64,000 nucleotides of DNA from Streptomyces geranii (GCF_002954775.1 NZ_PJME01000014.1:124001-188000); one strand, 5' to 3'. Positions 8,431 to 16,873 are shown, numbered from the stretch's first letter. The notes: a model not told the origin generated them from the letters alone. Program-made: numbers and translations.

Positions 8431-8625
8431 CGCAGACTCCCCGAGACTCCCCCGTTCGCCCGATCTCGTGCCGCTACCTCGCGGGGGAGCGGCGGGCGGC
8501 GTGTGACAGCCATACAGCGTACGCCGGGGGTCCGACAGGAGATCCACCGGGGGCTCATGTGTTCGGCACACCATGTTCACTCTGACGTACGCCGTGCACG
8601 CCGCGTACGTCACGTGTGCCGCGAA

Positions 8626-8667
8626 CGCCGGTGCCCGCCCCCGGGGATGCGGGGACGGGCACCGGCG
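8626..8667 (-). terminator. Terminator hairpin downstream of doxX-like gene
   Basis: CGCCGGTGCCCG (8626-8637) pairs perfectly with CGGGCACCGGCG (8656-8667), leaving an 18-base loop that can fold further (CCCC/GGGG). It lies 29 bp after the DoxX stop codon. Confidence 0.75.
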
Positions 8668-8695
8668 TACGGGGTGCGGGGTGCGGCGGGTGGTG

Positions 8696-9145
8696 TCAGG
8701 CCGCTACCGGGGTCTTGTCCCGGGACGCCTTCGTCGCCGACGACGCGCGCTTCGTGAAGAAGCGGTCCAGGCCGAAGGCGCCGGAGCCGGTGAAGACCAG
8801 CAGGAAGAACGCCCAGCAGAAGGCGGCGGCCAGTTCGCCCTGGTTCTGGATCGGGAACAGGGCGCTGGGCTGGTGGACGTCGAAGTACGCGTACGCCATC
8901 GCGCCGGAGGCGATGAACGAGGCGACGCGGGTGCCGAGGCCCAGCAGGACCAGGGTGCCGCCGACCAGTTCGATCACGGCCGCGTACCAGCCGGGCCAGG
9001 TGCCGGCCGCGACGGTCTCCCCGCCGCCGAGGACGCCGAAGAGCGAACGGGCGCCGTGGCAGGCGAAGAGCAGGCCGACCACGATCCGGAAGAGGCCGAT
9101 GGCGTAGGGCTGAGCCTTGTTGAGGCGAACGGACATGGCTGACAT
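8696..9145 (-). CDS. DoxX family membrane protein
   Basis: 149 residues with four hydrophobic helices: IGLFRIVVGLLFACHG, WYAAVIELVGGTLVLLGLG, ASFIASGAMAYAYF and AAFCWAFFLLVFTGSGAFGLD. The R-x-x-x-G-x-x-F-x-x-H-G signature near the N-terminus is characteristic of DoxX. The family is linked to thiol redox balance and quinone or thiosulfate metabolism; the exact reaction is unknown. The start at 9145 is preceded by AAGGAG. An ATG at 9136 is possible. Its promoter region overlaps the end of the FAD-binding gene. Confidence 0.88.
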   Translation of the reverse strand: MSAMSVRLNKAQPYAIGLFRIVVGLLFACHGARSLFGVLGGGETVAAGTWPGWYAAVIELVGGTLVLLGLGTRVASFIASGAMAYAYFDVHQPSALFPIQNQGELAAAFCWAFFLLVFTGSGAFGLDRFFTKRASSATKASRDKTPVAA

Positions 9146-9235
9146 GTGGGGGATGTCTCCTTCGGTCTGGATCGATCCGTCCGGGGACGGATCGGTCGTG
9201 GGGGGAACCGAGCGGGTAATCCACCGTAGGGGCGC

Positions 9236-11254
9236 TCAATCAATGCTTGCAAGTTCAACATTTAGCCACGGCTTTGCGCCAAGACGGGCCTCCGTTTCCT
9301 CTTCCCATGCGTCAATCGCCGCATGTGGGGCGGCCGGTGGGGGCATCCGCAGCACCGCGCGAGCCACCGCATCCGCGTCCGAAAGTGTGACCGAATCCGC
9401 GCCGGGCCTGACCCCGGCCGCCGTCACCCAGTGCACCCCTTCCGTGGGCACCCCGAACGCCAACCGCCTTGACTGCGGCCTTCCTTGACGATCCATCAGG
9501 TAGTACGGGCGCGCTGTCACGTCCAGTCCGCCGGTCTCGTAGCCGTCGATCATGTGGGGCCGGGCCCGGCCCGTCCGCAGCAGCCCGGCGAGGAGCGGGT
9601 CCGCCGTGCGGCGCAGATCGGCCTCCGGGAGGCGGGCCTCCACGAGGGAGGTCACGCGTACGGCCGAGCCCGGCACGTCGGGGGAGTGCGCCACCCAGGC
9701 GCCGTCCTCGGCCCGTACACCGAGCCGGGGTCCGAGCACCTCCACCACGCCCGCCGTCACCAGCGCCGCCAGCTCCCGCACCCGGCGCCGGGGCGGGCCG
9801 ATCGACAGGAAGGCGTTGAGCGGGGTGTACCAGCGGTCCAGGTGGTCCCGGCGCGAGTCGCCCGGCAGCCCGCCGTGGTCGACGATCAGCCGCAACTCGT
9901 TGCGCAGGTCGCGCAGTACGTCCTGGGCGGCCTTCACCGGCCCGTCGACATTGCCCAGCGCGGCCTGGGACACGTCCTCGCGGAGATGGCCCAGCAGCCA
10001 GCTCCGCCAGTCGGCCGGACCGGCGAAGACCTCACCGGCGTACGGCCTCGACGTCCGCTCCCACGACCAGCGTTCGGCCGCCGGGACACCGAACTCGTCG
10101 AGTACGGCGGCCTCTTGGGGGGTGCCGTGCGGGGCGGCGAGGAAGCCGTCCCGGAAGTCGTCGAGCGGACGGTGTCCGGTCGTCTCGGTCGACTCCCGTG
10201 TCCTCAGCAGGGTTTCGTAGTAGACCGTCTCGACCTCCTTCGCCACCAGCGGCCAGATCTCCGTGCGGAAGTCGGGTGCCTCGCCGGAGTCGGCGCGCTT
10301 GCGGAAGCCCGTTATCGCCGCGTCGGTGAGGACGAGCGGGACGTGCCTGCCGTACGGGCCCTTCGCGTTGTCGCCGCGTGCCTGGTGCGGGATGCCGCGC
10401 CGCGAACCGGCGTACAGGCGCGGTTCGCGACCCGAGGGCAGATAGCGCAGCTCGCCGTCCGGGCCGTCGGCGAAACGGCCGCCCCGGCCCGTCGTCAACA
10501 GGGTGACGTGGTCGAAGAAGTTGAGGCCCAGGCCGCGCAGCAGGACCGGTTCGCCCGGGGCGAGCGAGGAGAGGTCCACGTCCGCCGGGTTGGCGGGCGG
10601 GATGTGGCACAGGCCGTGCCAGCGGGCGTACGAGGTGAGCTGCCGCTGCTCCTCGTCCGGGAGGACGGGGAGGTGGCCCTGGGTGAGGACGACGGCCGAA
10701 AGGGCGGACAGCGTACGGCCGTTGTCGAGCGTGAGCGTCTGGCTGCCGTCGGGGGCGTCGTCGAGGCGGACCGCGCGTGCCCGGTGCGTCTCGACGCGTA
10801 CGGCGGGCGGCGCCTCGCGCACGGTCTTCGCGAACACCCACTCCAGGTACCGCCCGTAGTGGGCGCGGGTCGGATAGTCGTCCGGCCCCAACTCGCCCTC
10901 TCCGTCAGGTGCGTCGAGCGCCCACTCGTAGAGGCTCGGGCCCGGCCGGACGGGGCCCGAGCAGTCCACGCTGTCGTCGGTGAACAGGGTCACCTGGCAG
11001 GCCACGGTGTTCATCAGCAGCCGGGGCGACTGCGAGGTGCGCCAGACCTGGCCCGCGCCCGGCGGTGCCGGGTCGACGACATGGACGGTCAACCGGGCCC
11101 CGGGCCGCAGGAGTTCCGGTGCGGAGGCACACAGGCGCTCCAGTACGCAGGTGCCGCGCGGCCCGGCACCGACCAGGGCGACGGACACGGAGGGGGGCCG
11201 GGGCGTGGCCTCCGGGGCGGTCCTGGACGGCGGCTCGACGGGCGCTGGAGACAA
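9236..11254 (-). CDS. FAD/NAD(P)-binding protein (NAD_binding_9 family)
   Basis: 672 residues from a TTG at 11254 with GGGAG eight bases upstream. A dinucleotide-binding fold opens at about residue 24: VSVALVGAGPRGTCVLERL. The pattern SQSPRLLMNTVACQVTLFTDD, then VVLTQGH and LLRGLGLNFFD fits the NAD_binding_9 family of FAD/NAD(P) proteins common in actinomycetes. It has no signal peptide and is presumably a soluble flavoprotein oxidoreductase or hydroxylase-like enzyme. Substrate unknown; the neighbours (PhoD-like phosphatase, DoxX) do not define one. The C-terminus ends in IDAWEEETEARLGAKPWLNVELASID, and its last bases carry the likely DoxX promoter. Confidence 0.8.
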   Translation of the reverse strand: MSPAPVEPPSRTAPEATPRPPSVSVALVGAGPRGTCVLERLCASAPELLRPGARLTVHVVDPAPPGAGQVWRTSQSPRLLMNTVACQVTLFTDDSVDCSGPVRPGPSLYEWALDAPDGEGELGPDDYPTRAHYGRYLEWVFAKTVREAPPAVRVETHRARAVRLDDAPDGSQTLTLDNGRTLSALSAVVLTQGHLPVLPDEEQRQLTSYARWHGLCHIPPANPADVDLSSLAPGEPVLLRGLGLNFFDHVTLLTTGRGGRFADGPDGELRYLPSGREPRLYAGSRRGIPHQARGDNAKGPYGRHVPLVLTDAAITGFRKRADSGEAPDFRTEIWPLVAKEVETVYYETLLRTRESTETTGHRPLDDFRDGFLAAPHGTPQEAAVLDEFGVPAAERWSWERTSRPYAGEVFAGPADWRSWLLGHLREDVSQAALGNVDGPVKAAQDVLRDLRNELRLIVDHGGLPGDSRRDHLDRWYTPLNAFLSIGPPRRRVRELAALVTAGVVEVLGPRLGVRAEDGAWVAHSPDVPGSAVRVTSLVEARLPEADLRRTADPLLAGLLRTGRARPHMIDGYETGGLDVTARPYYLMDRQGRPQSRRLAFGVPTEGVHWVTAAGVRPGADSVTLSDADAVARAVLRMPPPAAPHAAIDAWEEETEARLGAKPWLNVELASID

Positions 11255-11391
11255 GGGAGTTACTCCCGGGGCGTGTGGGGGCGCGATGGCAGCAGGCCGT
11301 CCACGGGAAGCGGACGGTCCGCCTCATCATGCCGCCGGGAGGTGCGGGAGCAGGGCGACAAGGGCCGGTGGAGCCGCGGGTGTGGGAAGCC

Positions 11392-13080
11392 TCACCCGCT
11401 CACCTGGGACTCCGTGACCGTCTCCAGCCGCGCCTTCCCGCCCTTCACCTCGCGCACCCGGTCCAGCCGCAGCCGGGCCGAACGCCCGCTCAGGGTCAGG
11501 GTCATCAGCATGTTGCCGAACCAAGGGCCGCCCGTCCGGCGCCACTTGACCGGCGGACGCGGCACCCGGCCGTGCCGGGCGAAGCGCCGGCCCACCGCGC
11601 GGCCCAGGCCGCTCCAGCCGAGCCGGAAGCCGACCTTTATGTAGAGCGGTATGGCGTTGTGGACGGGGGAGCAGGTGAGTTGGAGGACACGGGCGTCCGG
11701 TCCCTCGGTCCCGGGCCAGGTCGGCTCGGCGGCGTAGGCGTGATGGACGTCGCCCGACAGGACCAGCACCGTCGCCGGGGCGTCGGGGCCGGAGCCGGCC
11801 TCCGCGATCAGTTCGGCCAGGTCGGTGAAGGAGGTGGTGAACGCCGCCCAGTGTTCTAGGTCGGCGGCCCGGCGCAGTTTCTCCCCGAACCGGGCCCATC
11901 GGGGCCCCCGTTCACCCCGGCACAGGGCCTCGTCCCAGGCCTCGGCGTCGTGCACGAGGTGCGGCAGCAGCCAGGGCAGCGACGTACCGATGAGGAGGTG
12001 GTCGTAGGAGCCGGGGGCGTCCAGCGCCTGCTCCCGCACCCAGGCCGCCTCGCCCGGGTCCAGCATCGCGCGGCTGTCCTCGTCGAGAACGCGGGCCGCC
12101 CTGGTGTCGACGATCAGCAGGCGTACGCGGCCGAAGTCGCGCCGGTAGCTCCAGCGGACCGAGGCCGGGTCGGCGTCCGCCCGGGCGGCGAAGGCCCGCA
12201 GGACGTCCGTACCGTCGGGGCTCTCGCGTACGGCCGTATACAGCGGGTCGGTGGCCAGCTCGGCCGGGGTGAGGTTGCCGAGGTGCTGGTGCACCCAGTA
12301 CGACATCAGCCCGCTCAGCAGCCGCTCGCGCCACCACGGGGTCCCGCGCATGTCGGCGAGCCAGGAAGCGCTGGTGTTCCAGTCGTCGATCACGTCATGA
12401 TCGTCGAAGATCATGCAGGTGGGGACGGTGGAGAGGAGCCAGCGGACCTCGGGGTCGAGCCAGGACTCGTAGTAGAGGTGGGTGTACTCCTCGTAGTCCG
12501 CGACCTCGGCGCCCGGAGGTTCGGACAGATCGCGGCGGGCGCCGAGCCAGCGGCGCGTGGCGTCGGACACCTCGTCGGCGTACACCTGGTCGCCCAACAG
12601 CAGGAGTACGTCCGGGCGTTCGCCCGTGGGGTCGGCCGCGATGCGCGCGGCCAGGGTGTCGAGGGCGTCCGCGCCGACCGGGTCCTTGTCGTTCGCGGGC
12701 GGCGCGGCCCAGCGGCAGGAGCCGAAGGCGACGCGGAATCCGTCGGCCAGGGCGTCGGCCTTCCCTTCGGCCGCTCCGTCGGCGGCGGTGCGGATGACGG
12801 AGGGCGGGAACCGGGAGGAGCCGGTGTCGGGCAGCGGCCACACCCGGACGCCGTCCAGGAACACCTCGTACGGAGTCGTCGTGCCCGGGGTGAGGCCGGT
12901 GACCGGGATCAACGCGTAGTGATGGCCCGCCACTTGGAAGGTACGGGCCTCGCCGCCGGAACCGTCCGCACAGCGTGCCTCGGCGGTGCACGGGCGGCTC
13001 GCCTCGACCCAGACGGTCGCGGACGATTCGTCGGCGTACCTCAGCAGTGGTCCCAGGCGAAGTGTCGCCAAGCTGATCAC
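11392..13080 (-). CDS. PhoD-like alkaline phosphatase family metallophosphatase
   Basis: 562 residues from a GTG at 13080 behind AAGGAG. An N-terminal beta-sandwich (TVWVEASRPCTAEAR through VRVWPLPD) precedes the metallophosphatase domain: AFGSCRWAAPP, LLLLGDQVYADE, CMIFDDHDVIDDWNTS, and late metal ligands in VLVLSGDVHHAYA. These match the PhoD/phospholipase D-type phosphatase family, phosphodiesterases or monoesterases using Ca2+/Fe3+. Unlike classic PhoD it has no Tat signal, so it should be cytoplasmic. A 22-bp perfect inverted repeat (13122-13189) sits just upstream of the start. Confidence 0.87.
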   Translation of the reverse strand: MISLATLRLGPLLRYADESSATVWVEASRPCTAEARCADGSGGEARTFQVAGHHYALIPVTGLTPGTTTPYEVFLDGVRVWPLPDTGSSRFPPSVIRTAADGAAEGKADALADGFRVAFGSCRWAAPPANDKDPVGADALDTLAARIAADPTGERPDVLLLLGDQVYADEVSDATRRWLGARRDLSEPPGAEVADYEEYTHLYYESWLDPEVRWLLSTVPTCMIFDDHDVIDDWNTSASWLADMRGTPWWRERLLSGLMSYWVHQHLGNLTPAELATDPLYTAVRESPDGTDVLRAFAARADADPASVRWSYRRDFGRVRLLIVDTRAARVLDEDSRAMLDPGEAAWVREQALDAPGSYDHLLIGTSLPWLLPHLVHDAEAWDEALCRGERGPRWARFGEKLRRAADLEHWAAFTTSFTDLAELIAEAGSGPDAPATVLVLSGDVHHAYAAEPTWPGTEGPDARVLQLTCSPVHNAIPLYIKVGFRLGWSGLGRAVGRRFARHGRVPRPPVKWRRTGGPWFGNMLMTLTLSGRSARLRLDRVREVKGGKARLETVTESQVSG

Positions 13081-13121
13081 CCGACTCCTTTCATGGTCGG
13101 GCTCGCCTCCGGGGCGCCTCA

Positions 13122-13189
13122 GCCGGTGTCGAGACGGCGAACGTGCTCAGCCCTTCGGGCCTCCGCGCGTTCGCCGTCTCGACACCGGC
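13122..13189. repeat. Perfect 22-bp inverted repeat upstream of phosphatase
   Basis: The arm 13122-13143 (starting GCCGGTGTCGAGACGG) is the exact reverse complement of 13168-13189. The 24-base loop contains GCCCTTCGGGC, itself a small hairpin. It lies 42 bp before the phosphatase GTG and 123 bp after the HNH nuclease gene on the same strand. It could act as nuclease-gene terminator, mRNA 3' stabiliser or attenuator. Confidence 0.85.
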
Positions 13190-13311
13190 GCACCCCTTCA
13201 GCTCGCCCTCCGACGTCGCACCGTACGGTACGGACGACGGGGGAGGGCGGGGAGGTTCCGTGCATGATGCAGTTGATCAGTGGTTCAGCCAGTGAGCCAT
13301 GCGATGGCTGA

Positions 13312-13956
13312 TCAGCAGCCGCTGAGTACCGAGCTGAGCTTCGTCTTCTCGGCCGAGTCGATCGAGAGGTCGTAGTAGTACTTCACCTGGACCCAGGCGC
13401 GCACGTACGTGCAGGCGTAGGAGCTGACGGGCGGCATCCACTCGGCCGGGTCCTGGTCGCTCTTCGACTGGTTCACGTTGTCCGTGACGGCGATGAGCTG
13501 GGGCCGGGTGAGGTCGTTGGCGAACGCCTGGCGCTGGGCGGTGGTCCAGCTGTCGGCGCCCGAGTCCCAGGCCTCGGCGAGCGGGACCAGGTGGTCGATG
13601 TCGAGGTCGGAGGCGGCGGTCCAGGTGGCGCCGTCGTACACCGAGTACCAGGAGCCGCTGGTCGCGGCGCAGGCGGAGCTGGTGACGACGTTCGTACCGT
13701 CCCGCTTGAGGACCGTCTCACGGGTGTTGCAGGTGCCGGAGATCGTGATCCAGTGCGGGAAGAGGTCGCGGTCGTAGCCGGTGCGGTCCTCGGTCGCCAC
13801 GGTGAGCGAGGCGAGGTAGGTGCGGGCGGTGGCCGCGCTGACCGGGGTGGGGAGAGCGGCGGAGGCGGTCGGACCGTTGAAAAGTCCGACCGAGGCTATG
13901 AGCCCGGTGAGCGCGGCGAGTATGCTGAGCCGTCGACGCGCGTAGAACTTCGGCAT
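13312..13956 (-). CDS. Secreted HNH-family (DUF1524/GmrSD C-terminal-like) nuclease
   Basis: 214 residues. The signal peptide is MPKFYARRRLSILAALTGLIASVGLFNGPTASA in length and character, so the enzyme is exported. The catalytic core shows DLDIDHLVPLAEAWDSG (about 116-132; the DH is the HNH general base) and DNVNQSKSDQDPAEWMPP, the asparagine and metal-binding part of the motif. Cysteines at CNTRE, SACAAT, YACTY and the terminal SGC suggest disulfides. Streptomycetes secrete such nucleases to degrade environmental DNA. The minus-strand promoter 14044-14072 drives it. Confidence 0.9.
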   Translation of the reverse strand: MPKFYARRRLSILAALTGLIASVGLFNGPTASAALPTPVSAATARTYLASLTVATEDRTGYDRDLFPHWITISGTCNTRETVLKRDGTNVVTSSACAATSGSWYSVYDGATWTAASDLDIDHLVPLAEAWDSGADSWTTAQRQAFANDLTRPQLIAVTDNVNQSKSDQDPAEWMPPVSSYACTYVRAWVQVKYYYDLSIDSAEKTKLSSVLSGC

Positions 13957-14043
13957 GCGAACTCCCTCGGGGGATGGGGGTGTTGAGCGCCAGCGAGTGA
14001 ATGGTGGCGTCGCCGGATTGCCGTGAGATGTGCGGTTGGTAAG

Positions 14044-14072
14044 AAGTTAGTGACGTGGGCATGACATGACAA
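14044..14072 (-). promoter_or_regulatory. Promoter of the secreted nuclease gene
   Basis: On the minus strand TTGTCA (14072-14067) and TAACTT (14049-14044) are separated by 17 bp, about 90 bp before the nuclease ATG. The region is shared with the divergent Mn2+ riboswitch transcript. Confidence 0.65.
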
Positions 14073-14094
14073 CCCTTTGCGGTCGGCTATCCTG

Positions 14095-14225
14095 GACCGC
14101 GCAGAAGGGGAGTAGCTCTTCGCCGGACCGTCGACATACTGCTCAGCTCGTCTGAGCCGGCGCCCGGAGGCAGGTTCCGCACGGATGTGCGGGGACCGGC
14201 CAGCGAGACCTTCGGCCAGTAGTGC
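14095..14225 (+). ncRNA. yybP-ykoY (Mn2+-sensing) riboswitch
   Basis: The two strongly conserved strands of this aptamer are present: GAAGGGGAGTAGC (14104-14116) and CAGCGAGACCTTCGGCC (14201-14217). GAAGG pairs with CCTTC to close P1. Between them lie a GCTCAGCTCGTCTGAGC hairpin and the GGTTCCGCAC...GTGCGGGGACC arm. Known yybP-ykoY riboswitches bind Mn2+ and switch on Mn2+ efflux genes. This one lies about 80 bp upstream of a GDT1/UPF0016-type transporter gene, the family expected. The stretch 13957-14304 holds this element plus the nuclease promoter and no ORF. Confidence 0.87.
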
Positions 14226-14304
14226 ACTGACTGTGTGCTGCCGTGCCGAGGTGTCGTTCAGCGGTAACACTCTCGGTGGGGCGGCCCCGACCGATTGAGG
14301 AACC

Positions 14305-14886
14305 TTGATCAGCTTCACCGTGACGGCGCTCGTCTTCGGCGTCGTCTTCCTTGCCGAACTGCCGGACAAGACCGCCCTCGCCGGGCTCGTCCTCGGCACC
14401 CGCTATCGCGCCTCGTACGTCTTCGCCGGTGTCGCCGCCGCGTTCACCCTGCATGTCGTGCTCGCGGTCGCCGCGGGCAGTGTCCTCACGCTGCTGCCGC
14501 AGCAGCTTCTCCACGCGCTGACCGGTGTGCTGTTCCTGGGGGGCGCGGCCGTGCTGCTCATGAAGAAGGGGGAGGACGAGGCGGAGGTGCGGCGGCCCGA
14601 GGACCAGTCCTTCTGGAAGGTGTCCGGGGCCGGGTTCATGCTCATTCTCGTCGCCGAGTTCGGTGATCTCACGCAGATCATGACGGCCAACCTCGCCGCC
14701 CGTTACGACGATCCGCTGTCCGTCGGGCTCGGTGCGGTGCTCGCCCTGTGGGCCGTGGCGGGGCTGGGGATCGTGGGCGGGCGGGCGCTGATGAAGCGGG
14801 TGCCGTTGGAGTTGATCACCAAGATCGCGGCCGTGCTGATGCTGGGGCTCGGGGTGTGGAGTCTTTGGGAGGCGGTGGCCGGGTAG
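14305..14886 (+). CDS. TMEM165/GDT1 (UPF0016) family cation transporter, probable Mn2+ exporter
   Basis: 193 residues from a TTG at 14305 with TTGAGGAA upstream. There are six predicted helices in two halves. Each half carries the family's E-x-G-D-x-(S/T) motif in variant form: ELPDKTALA at about 18-26 and EFGDLTQIM at about 117-125. GDT1/TMEM165/MneA proteins exchange Mn2+ or Ca2+ for protons. The Mn2+ riboswitch immediately upstream supports Mn2+ export to relieve excess. The first motif has Pro for Gly and the second Leu for Lys, slightly off the consensus. Confidence 0.9.
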   Translation: MISFTVTALVFGVVFLAELPDKTALAGLVLGTRYRASYVFAGVAAAFTLHVVLAVAAGSVLTLLPQQLLHALTGVLFLGGAAVLLMKKGEDEAEVRRPEDQSFWKVSGAGFMLILVAEFGDLTQIMTANLAARYDDPLSVGLGAVLALWAVAGLGIVGGRALMKRVPLELITKIAAVLMLGLGVWSLWEAVAG

Positions 14887-15072
14887 GGGAGTGGCGTCTC
14901 CCTCGGGTGGCCGGTTGGTGAACTGTTGTCGACAGCGGTGGCGGGCGGTGCCGTTTCTTTTGTACCGTGTAGGAACAAAGTGGCTCCCGCCCGTTCTCCC
15001 TGACCGGCGGGCGGGGCCGCCTTGGTCCCCCCTGCCTGGGTCTCAGCCCGCGCCTGCGCTTGGAGCCTGCCG

Positions 15073-15732
15073 ATGACGGTCCCCGTCGTGCTCACCGCCC
15101 GTGCCCTTCTGCTCGACATGGACGGCACCCTCGTCAACTCGGACGCCGTCGTCGAGCGCATCTGGCGGCGCTGGGCCGACCGGCACGGGCTGGACGGCGA
15201 CGAGGTCATGAAGGTGGTGCACGGGCGGCAGGGGTACGCCTCGATGGCCGTGCTGCTGCCCGACCGGCCGATGGAGCGGAACCACGCGGACAACGCGCGG
15301 ATGCTCGCCGAGGAGACCGCGGATCTTGACGGGGTCGTCGCGATACCGGGGGCGGTCGAGTTCCTCGCCTCGCTGGCGGGGCTGCCGCACGCGCTGGTGA
15401 CCTCGGCGGATGTCGCGCTGTCCGCTGCGCGGATGGGGGCGGCGGGGTTGGGGTTGCCCGATGTCCGGATCACCGCGGAGTCGGTGGGGGCGAGCAAGCC
15501 GGATCCTGAGGGGTTTTTGAAGGGGGCGGCGGAGTTGGGGGTCGATCCGGCCGACTGTGTTGTTTTCGAGGATTCCGGGGCTGGGATCTCGGCGGGGCGC
15601 TCCGCGGGGATGCGGGTGGTGGGGGTTGGGCCTCGGGCCCGTCGTCATCGGCCTGATGTGGTGGTGGGGGATTTGACGGGGGTGCGGGTTGTTGGTGTTG
15701 GGGGTGGGGAGTTGCGGGTGTACGTGGGGTGA
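15073..15732 (+). CDS. HAD-superfamily phosphatase (sugar-phosphatase-like)
   Basis: 219 residues from the ATG at 15073, chosen because GGAG lies seven bases upstream; the open frame begins at 15022. HAD motif I is LLLDMDGTLVNSD, motif II ALVTSADVALS, motif III lysine SKPDPEGF and motif IV VVFEDSGAGISAG, so all catalytic residues are present. The helical cap between I and II is of beta-phosphoglucomutase/sugar-phosphatase type (HGRQGYASMAVLL). The substrate is probably a small sugar or polyol phosphate. The last ~80 codons shift from C- to G/T-ending codons, unlike the first half, and a G-quadruplex-prone tract follows the stop. Confidence 0.88.
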   Translation: MTVPVVLTARALLLDMDGTLVNSDAVVERIWRRWADRHGLDGDEVMKVVHGRQGYASMAVLLPDRPMERNHADNARMLAEETADLDGVVAIPGAVEFLASLAGLPHALVTSADVALSAARMGAAGLGLPDVRITAESVGASKPDPEGFLKGAAELGVDPADCVVFEDSGAGISAGRSAGMRVVGVGPRARRHRPDVVVGDLTGVRVVGVGGGELRVYVG

Positions 15733-15774
15733 GTGGGTGTGGGGAGGGGAGGGGAGGGGTGAGTGGGTGTGGGG
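15726..15774 (+). repeat. G-quadruplex-prone tract flanked by a 19-bp direct repeat
   Basis: 15741-15759 reads GGGGAGGGGAGGGGAGGGG, four G4 runs with single-base loops, the most stable parallel quadruplex type. The 19-bp sequence GGGGTGAGTGGGTGTGGGG occurs at 15726-15744 and again at 15756-15774. The tract starts within the HAD stop region and ends 25 bp before a dispersed repeat copy. Confidence 0.85.
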
Positions 15775-15798
15775 TGTTGAGTTTTGGGTGCCGGTCGG

Positions 15799-15834
15799 TG
15801 GGGGCTGGTCGCGCAGTTCCCCGCGCCCCTAAAA
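15799..15834 (+). repeat. Dispersed intergenic repeat, short form, copy 3
   Basis: 36 bp identical to the reverse complement of 5471-5506. Flanking similarity continues beyond the core to a GCAGGTGGGTCCAGT segment also seen near 26043-26060. The gap 15733-15901 therefore holds only repeats. Confidence 0.85.
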
Positions 15835-15901
15835 GCAGGTGGGTCCAGTTGCCCGGCGCTTTCCCGTGCCCCTAGTGGGCGCTCCGCGCCCCCTCGTGGC
15901 C

Positions 15902-16873
15902 CTACGGCTCTGTTGTTTCTGATTCCAGGCGTTCTCGGGTTGTCCTGTCGTAGACGCCCTGTTCCTCCGTGTTGATGTTGCGGGTCGTCTGGTAGGCCGT
16001 CACCGCGTTTTCGACGTTGTCGTCGTAGACGCCGTCCAGGTCGTTGACGTACAGGGCCAACTGGCGCAGGCGCAGCTGGAGTTCCAGGACCTCGTCGCCC
16101 TGGTCGCCGGGGCGCAGGACCGGGCCGTTGTCCTTGTCCTCGTTGCCCGGGGACGGGCTGATCGTGCCCGTGGCCTGGGCCGTCGTCGGTGCCTGGGTCG
16201 GGGTGGGCGAGCTGGACGGGGTCGGGGCCGCCGTCGACCGGGTCGGGGCCGGGGCCGGGGCCTCGCTCAGGGTCGGGGTGGGGGTGAGGGTGGGGGACTC
16301 GGACTCCGTGGGGCTGCTGGACGGGGTCGGAGTCGTCACGCTGGACGTCGTCGTGACCGGGACGCTCTCCCGTACGTCCTGGGCTGCCGTGTCGTCACGG
16401 GACGGCTTGTCGTACGTGAACATCCCGCCGGCCAGTCCGCCCGCCGCCAGGACGGCGACCACCGCTCCGGCCACGCCCAGGAGGAGGACCTTGGGGCGAG
16501 CGCGCGAGCCGCCGTTCCGCTCGTCGTCCTCGTCGCCCTCGTCGGGCTCGGTCGCGTATCCACCCGTGTAGTCGGCCGGGGGCTGCGGGATCGCCGTCGT
16601 CGGGGTCCCGTCAGGGTGGTCCGGCTCCCGTATCGGTGGCAGCGGCATCGTGACGTCGGACGCCTGGGGCGGGGGTGGCGGCTGCGATTCCGGGGTCAGT
16701 TCCACGTACGGGCGTATGCGCAGGGGGTCGAAGTCCTCCGCCGCCGCTGCCTCCGCCGTGCGGTTCTCTATGTGTGCGTCGGCCGCGCGTTCGGCGCAGG
16801 CGCAGGAGGGCGTGTTGTCGGCTCCCCGGGGCGTGCCGCACTCCGGACACACATGCCCCTTCGGATCGTTCAC
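15902..16873 (-). CDS. Membrane protein with C-terminal peptidoglycan-binding domain
   Basis: 323 residues from the GTG at 16873, with GGGGAAGGAAC upstream. The N-terminus has a zinc-ribbon-like CPECGTP...CAC. An acidic/proline-rich cytoplasmic linker, one membrane helix (VLLLGVAGAVVAVLAAGGLAGGMF) and a long Thr/Ser/Pro-rich extracellular linker follow. The last ~75 residues are a PG_binding_1-type domain (LRPGDQGDEVLELQLRLRQLALYVNDLDGVYDDNVENAVTAYQ in character). It probably tethers a cytoplasmic module to the cell wall. It lies alone between the HAD gene and the divergent MFS exporter gene. Partner unknown. Confidence 0.83.
   Translation of the reverse strand: MNDPKGHVCPECGTPRGADNTPSCACAERAADAHIENRTAEAAAAEDFDPLRIRPYVELTPESQPPPPPQASDVTMPLPPIREPDHPDGTPTTAIPQPPADYTGGYATEPDEGDEDDERNGGSRARPKVLLLGVAGAVVAVLAAGGLAGGMFTYDKPSRDDTAAQDVRESVPVTTTSSVTTPTPSSSPTESESPTLTPTPTLSEAPAPAPTRSTAAPTPSSSPTPTQAPTTAQATGTISPSPGNEDKDNGPVLRPGDQGDEVLELQLRLRQLALYVNDLDGVYDDNVENAVTAYQTTRNINTEEQGVYDRTTRERLESETTEP

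Noticed and set aside
9485..11644. 719-codon plus-strand frame opposite the FAD/NAD(P) gene
   Set aside because: The minus strand shows a dinucleotide-binding motif and normal GC3; the plus frame does not.
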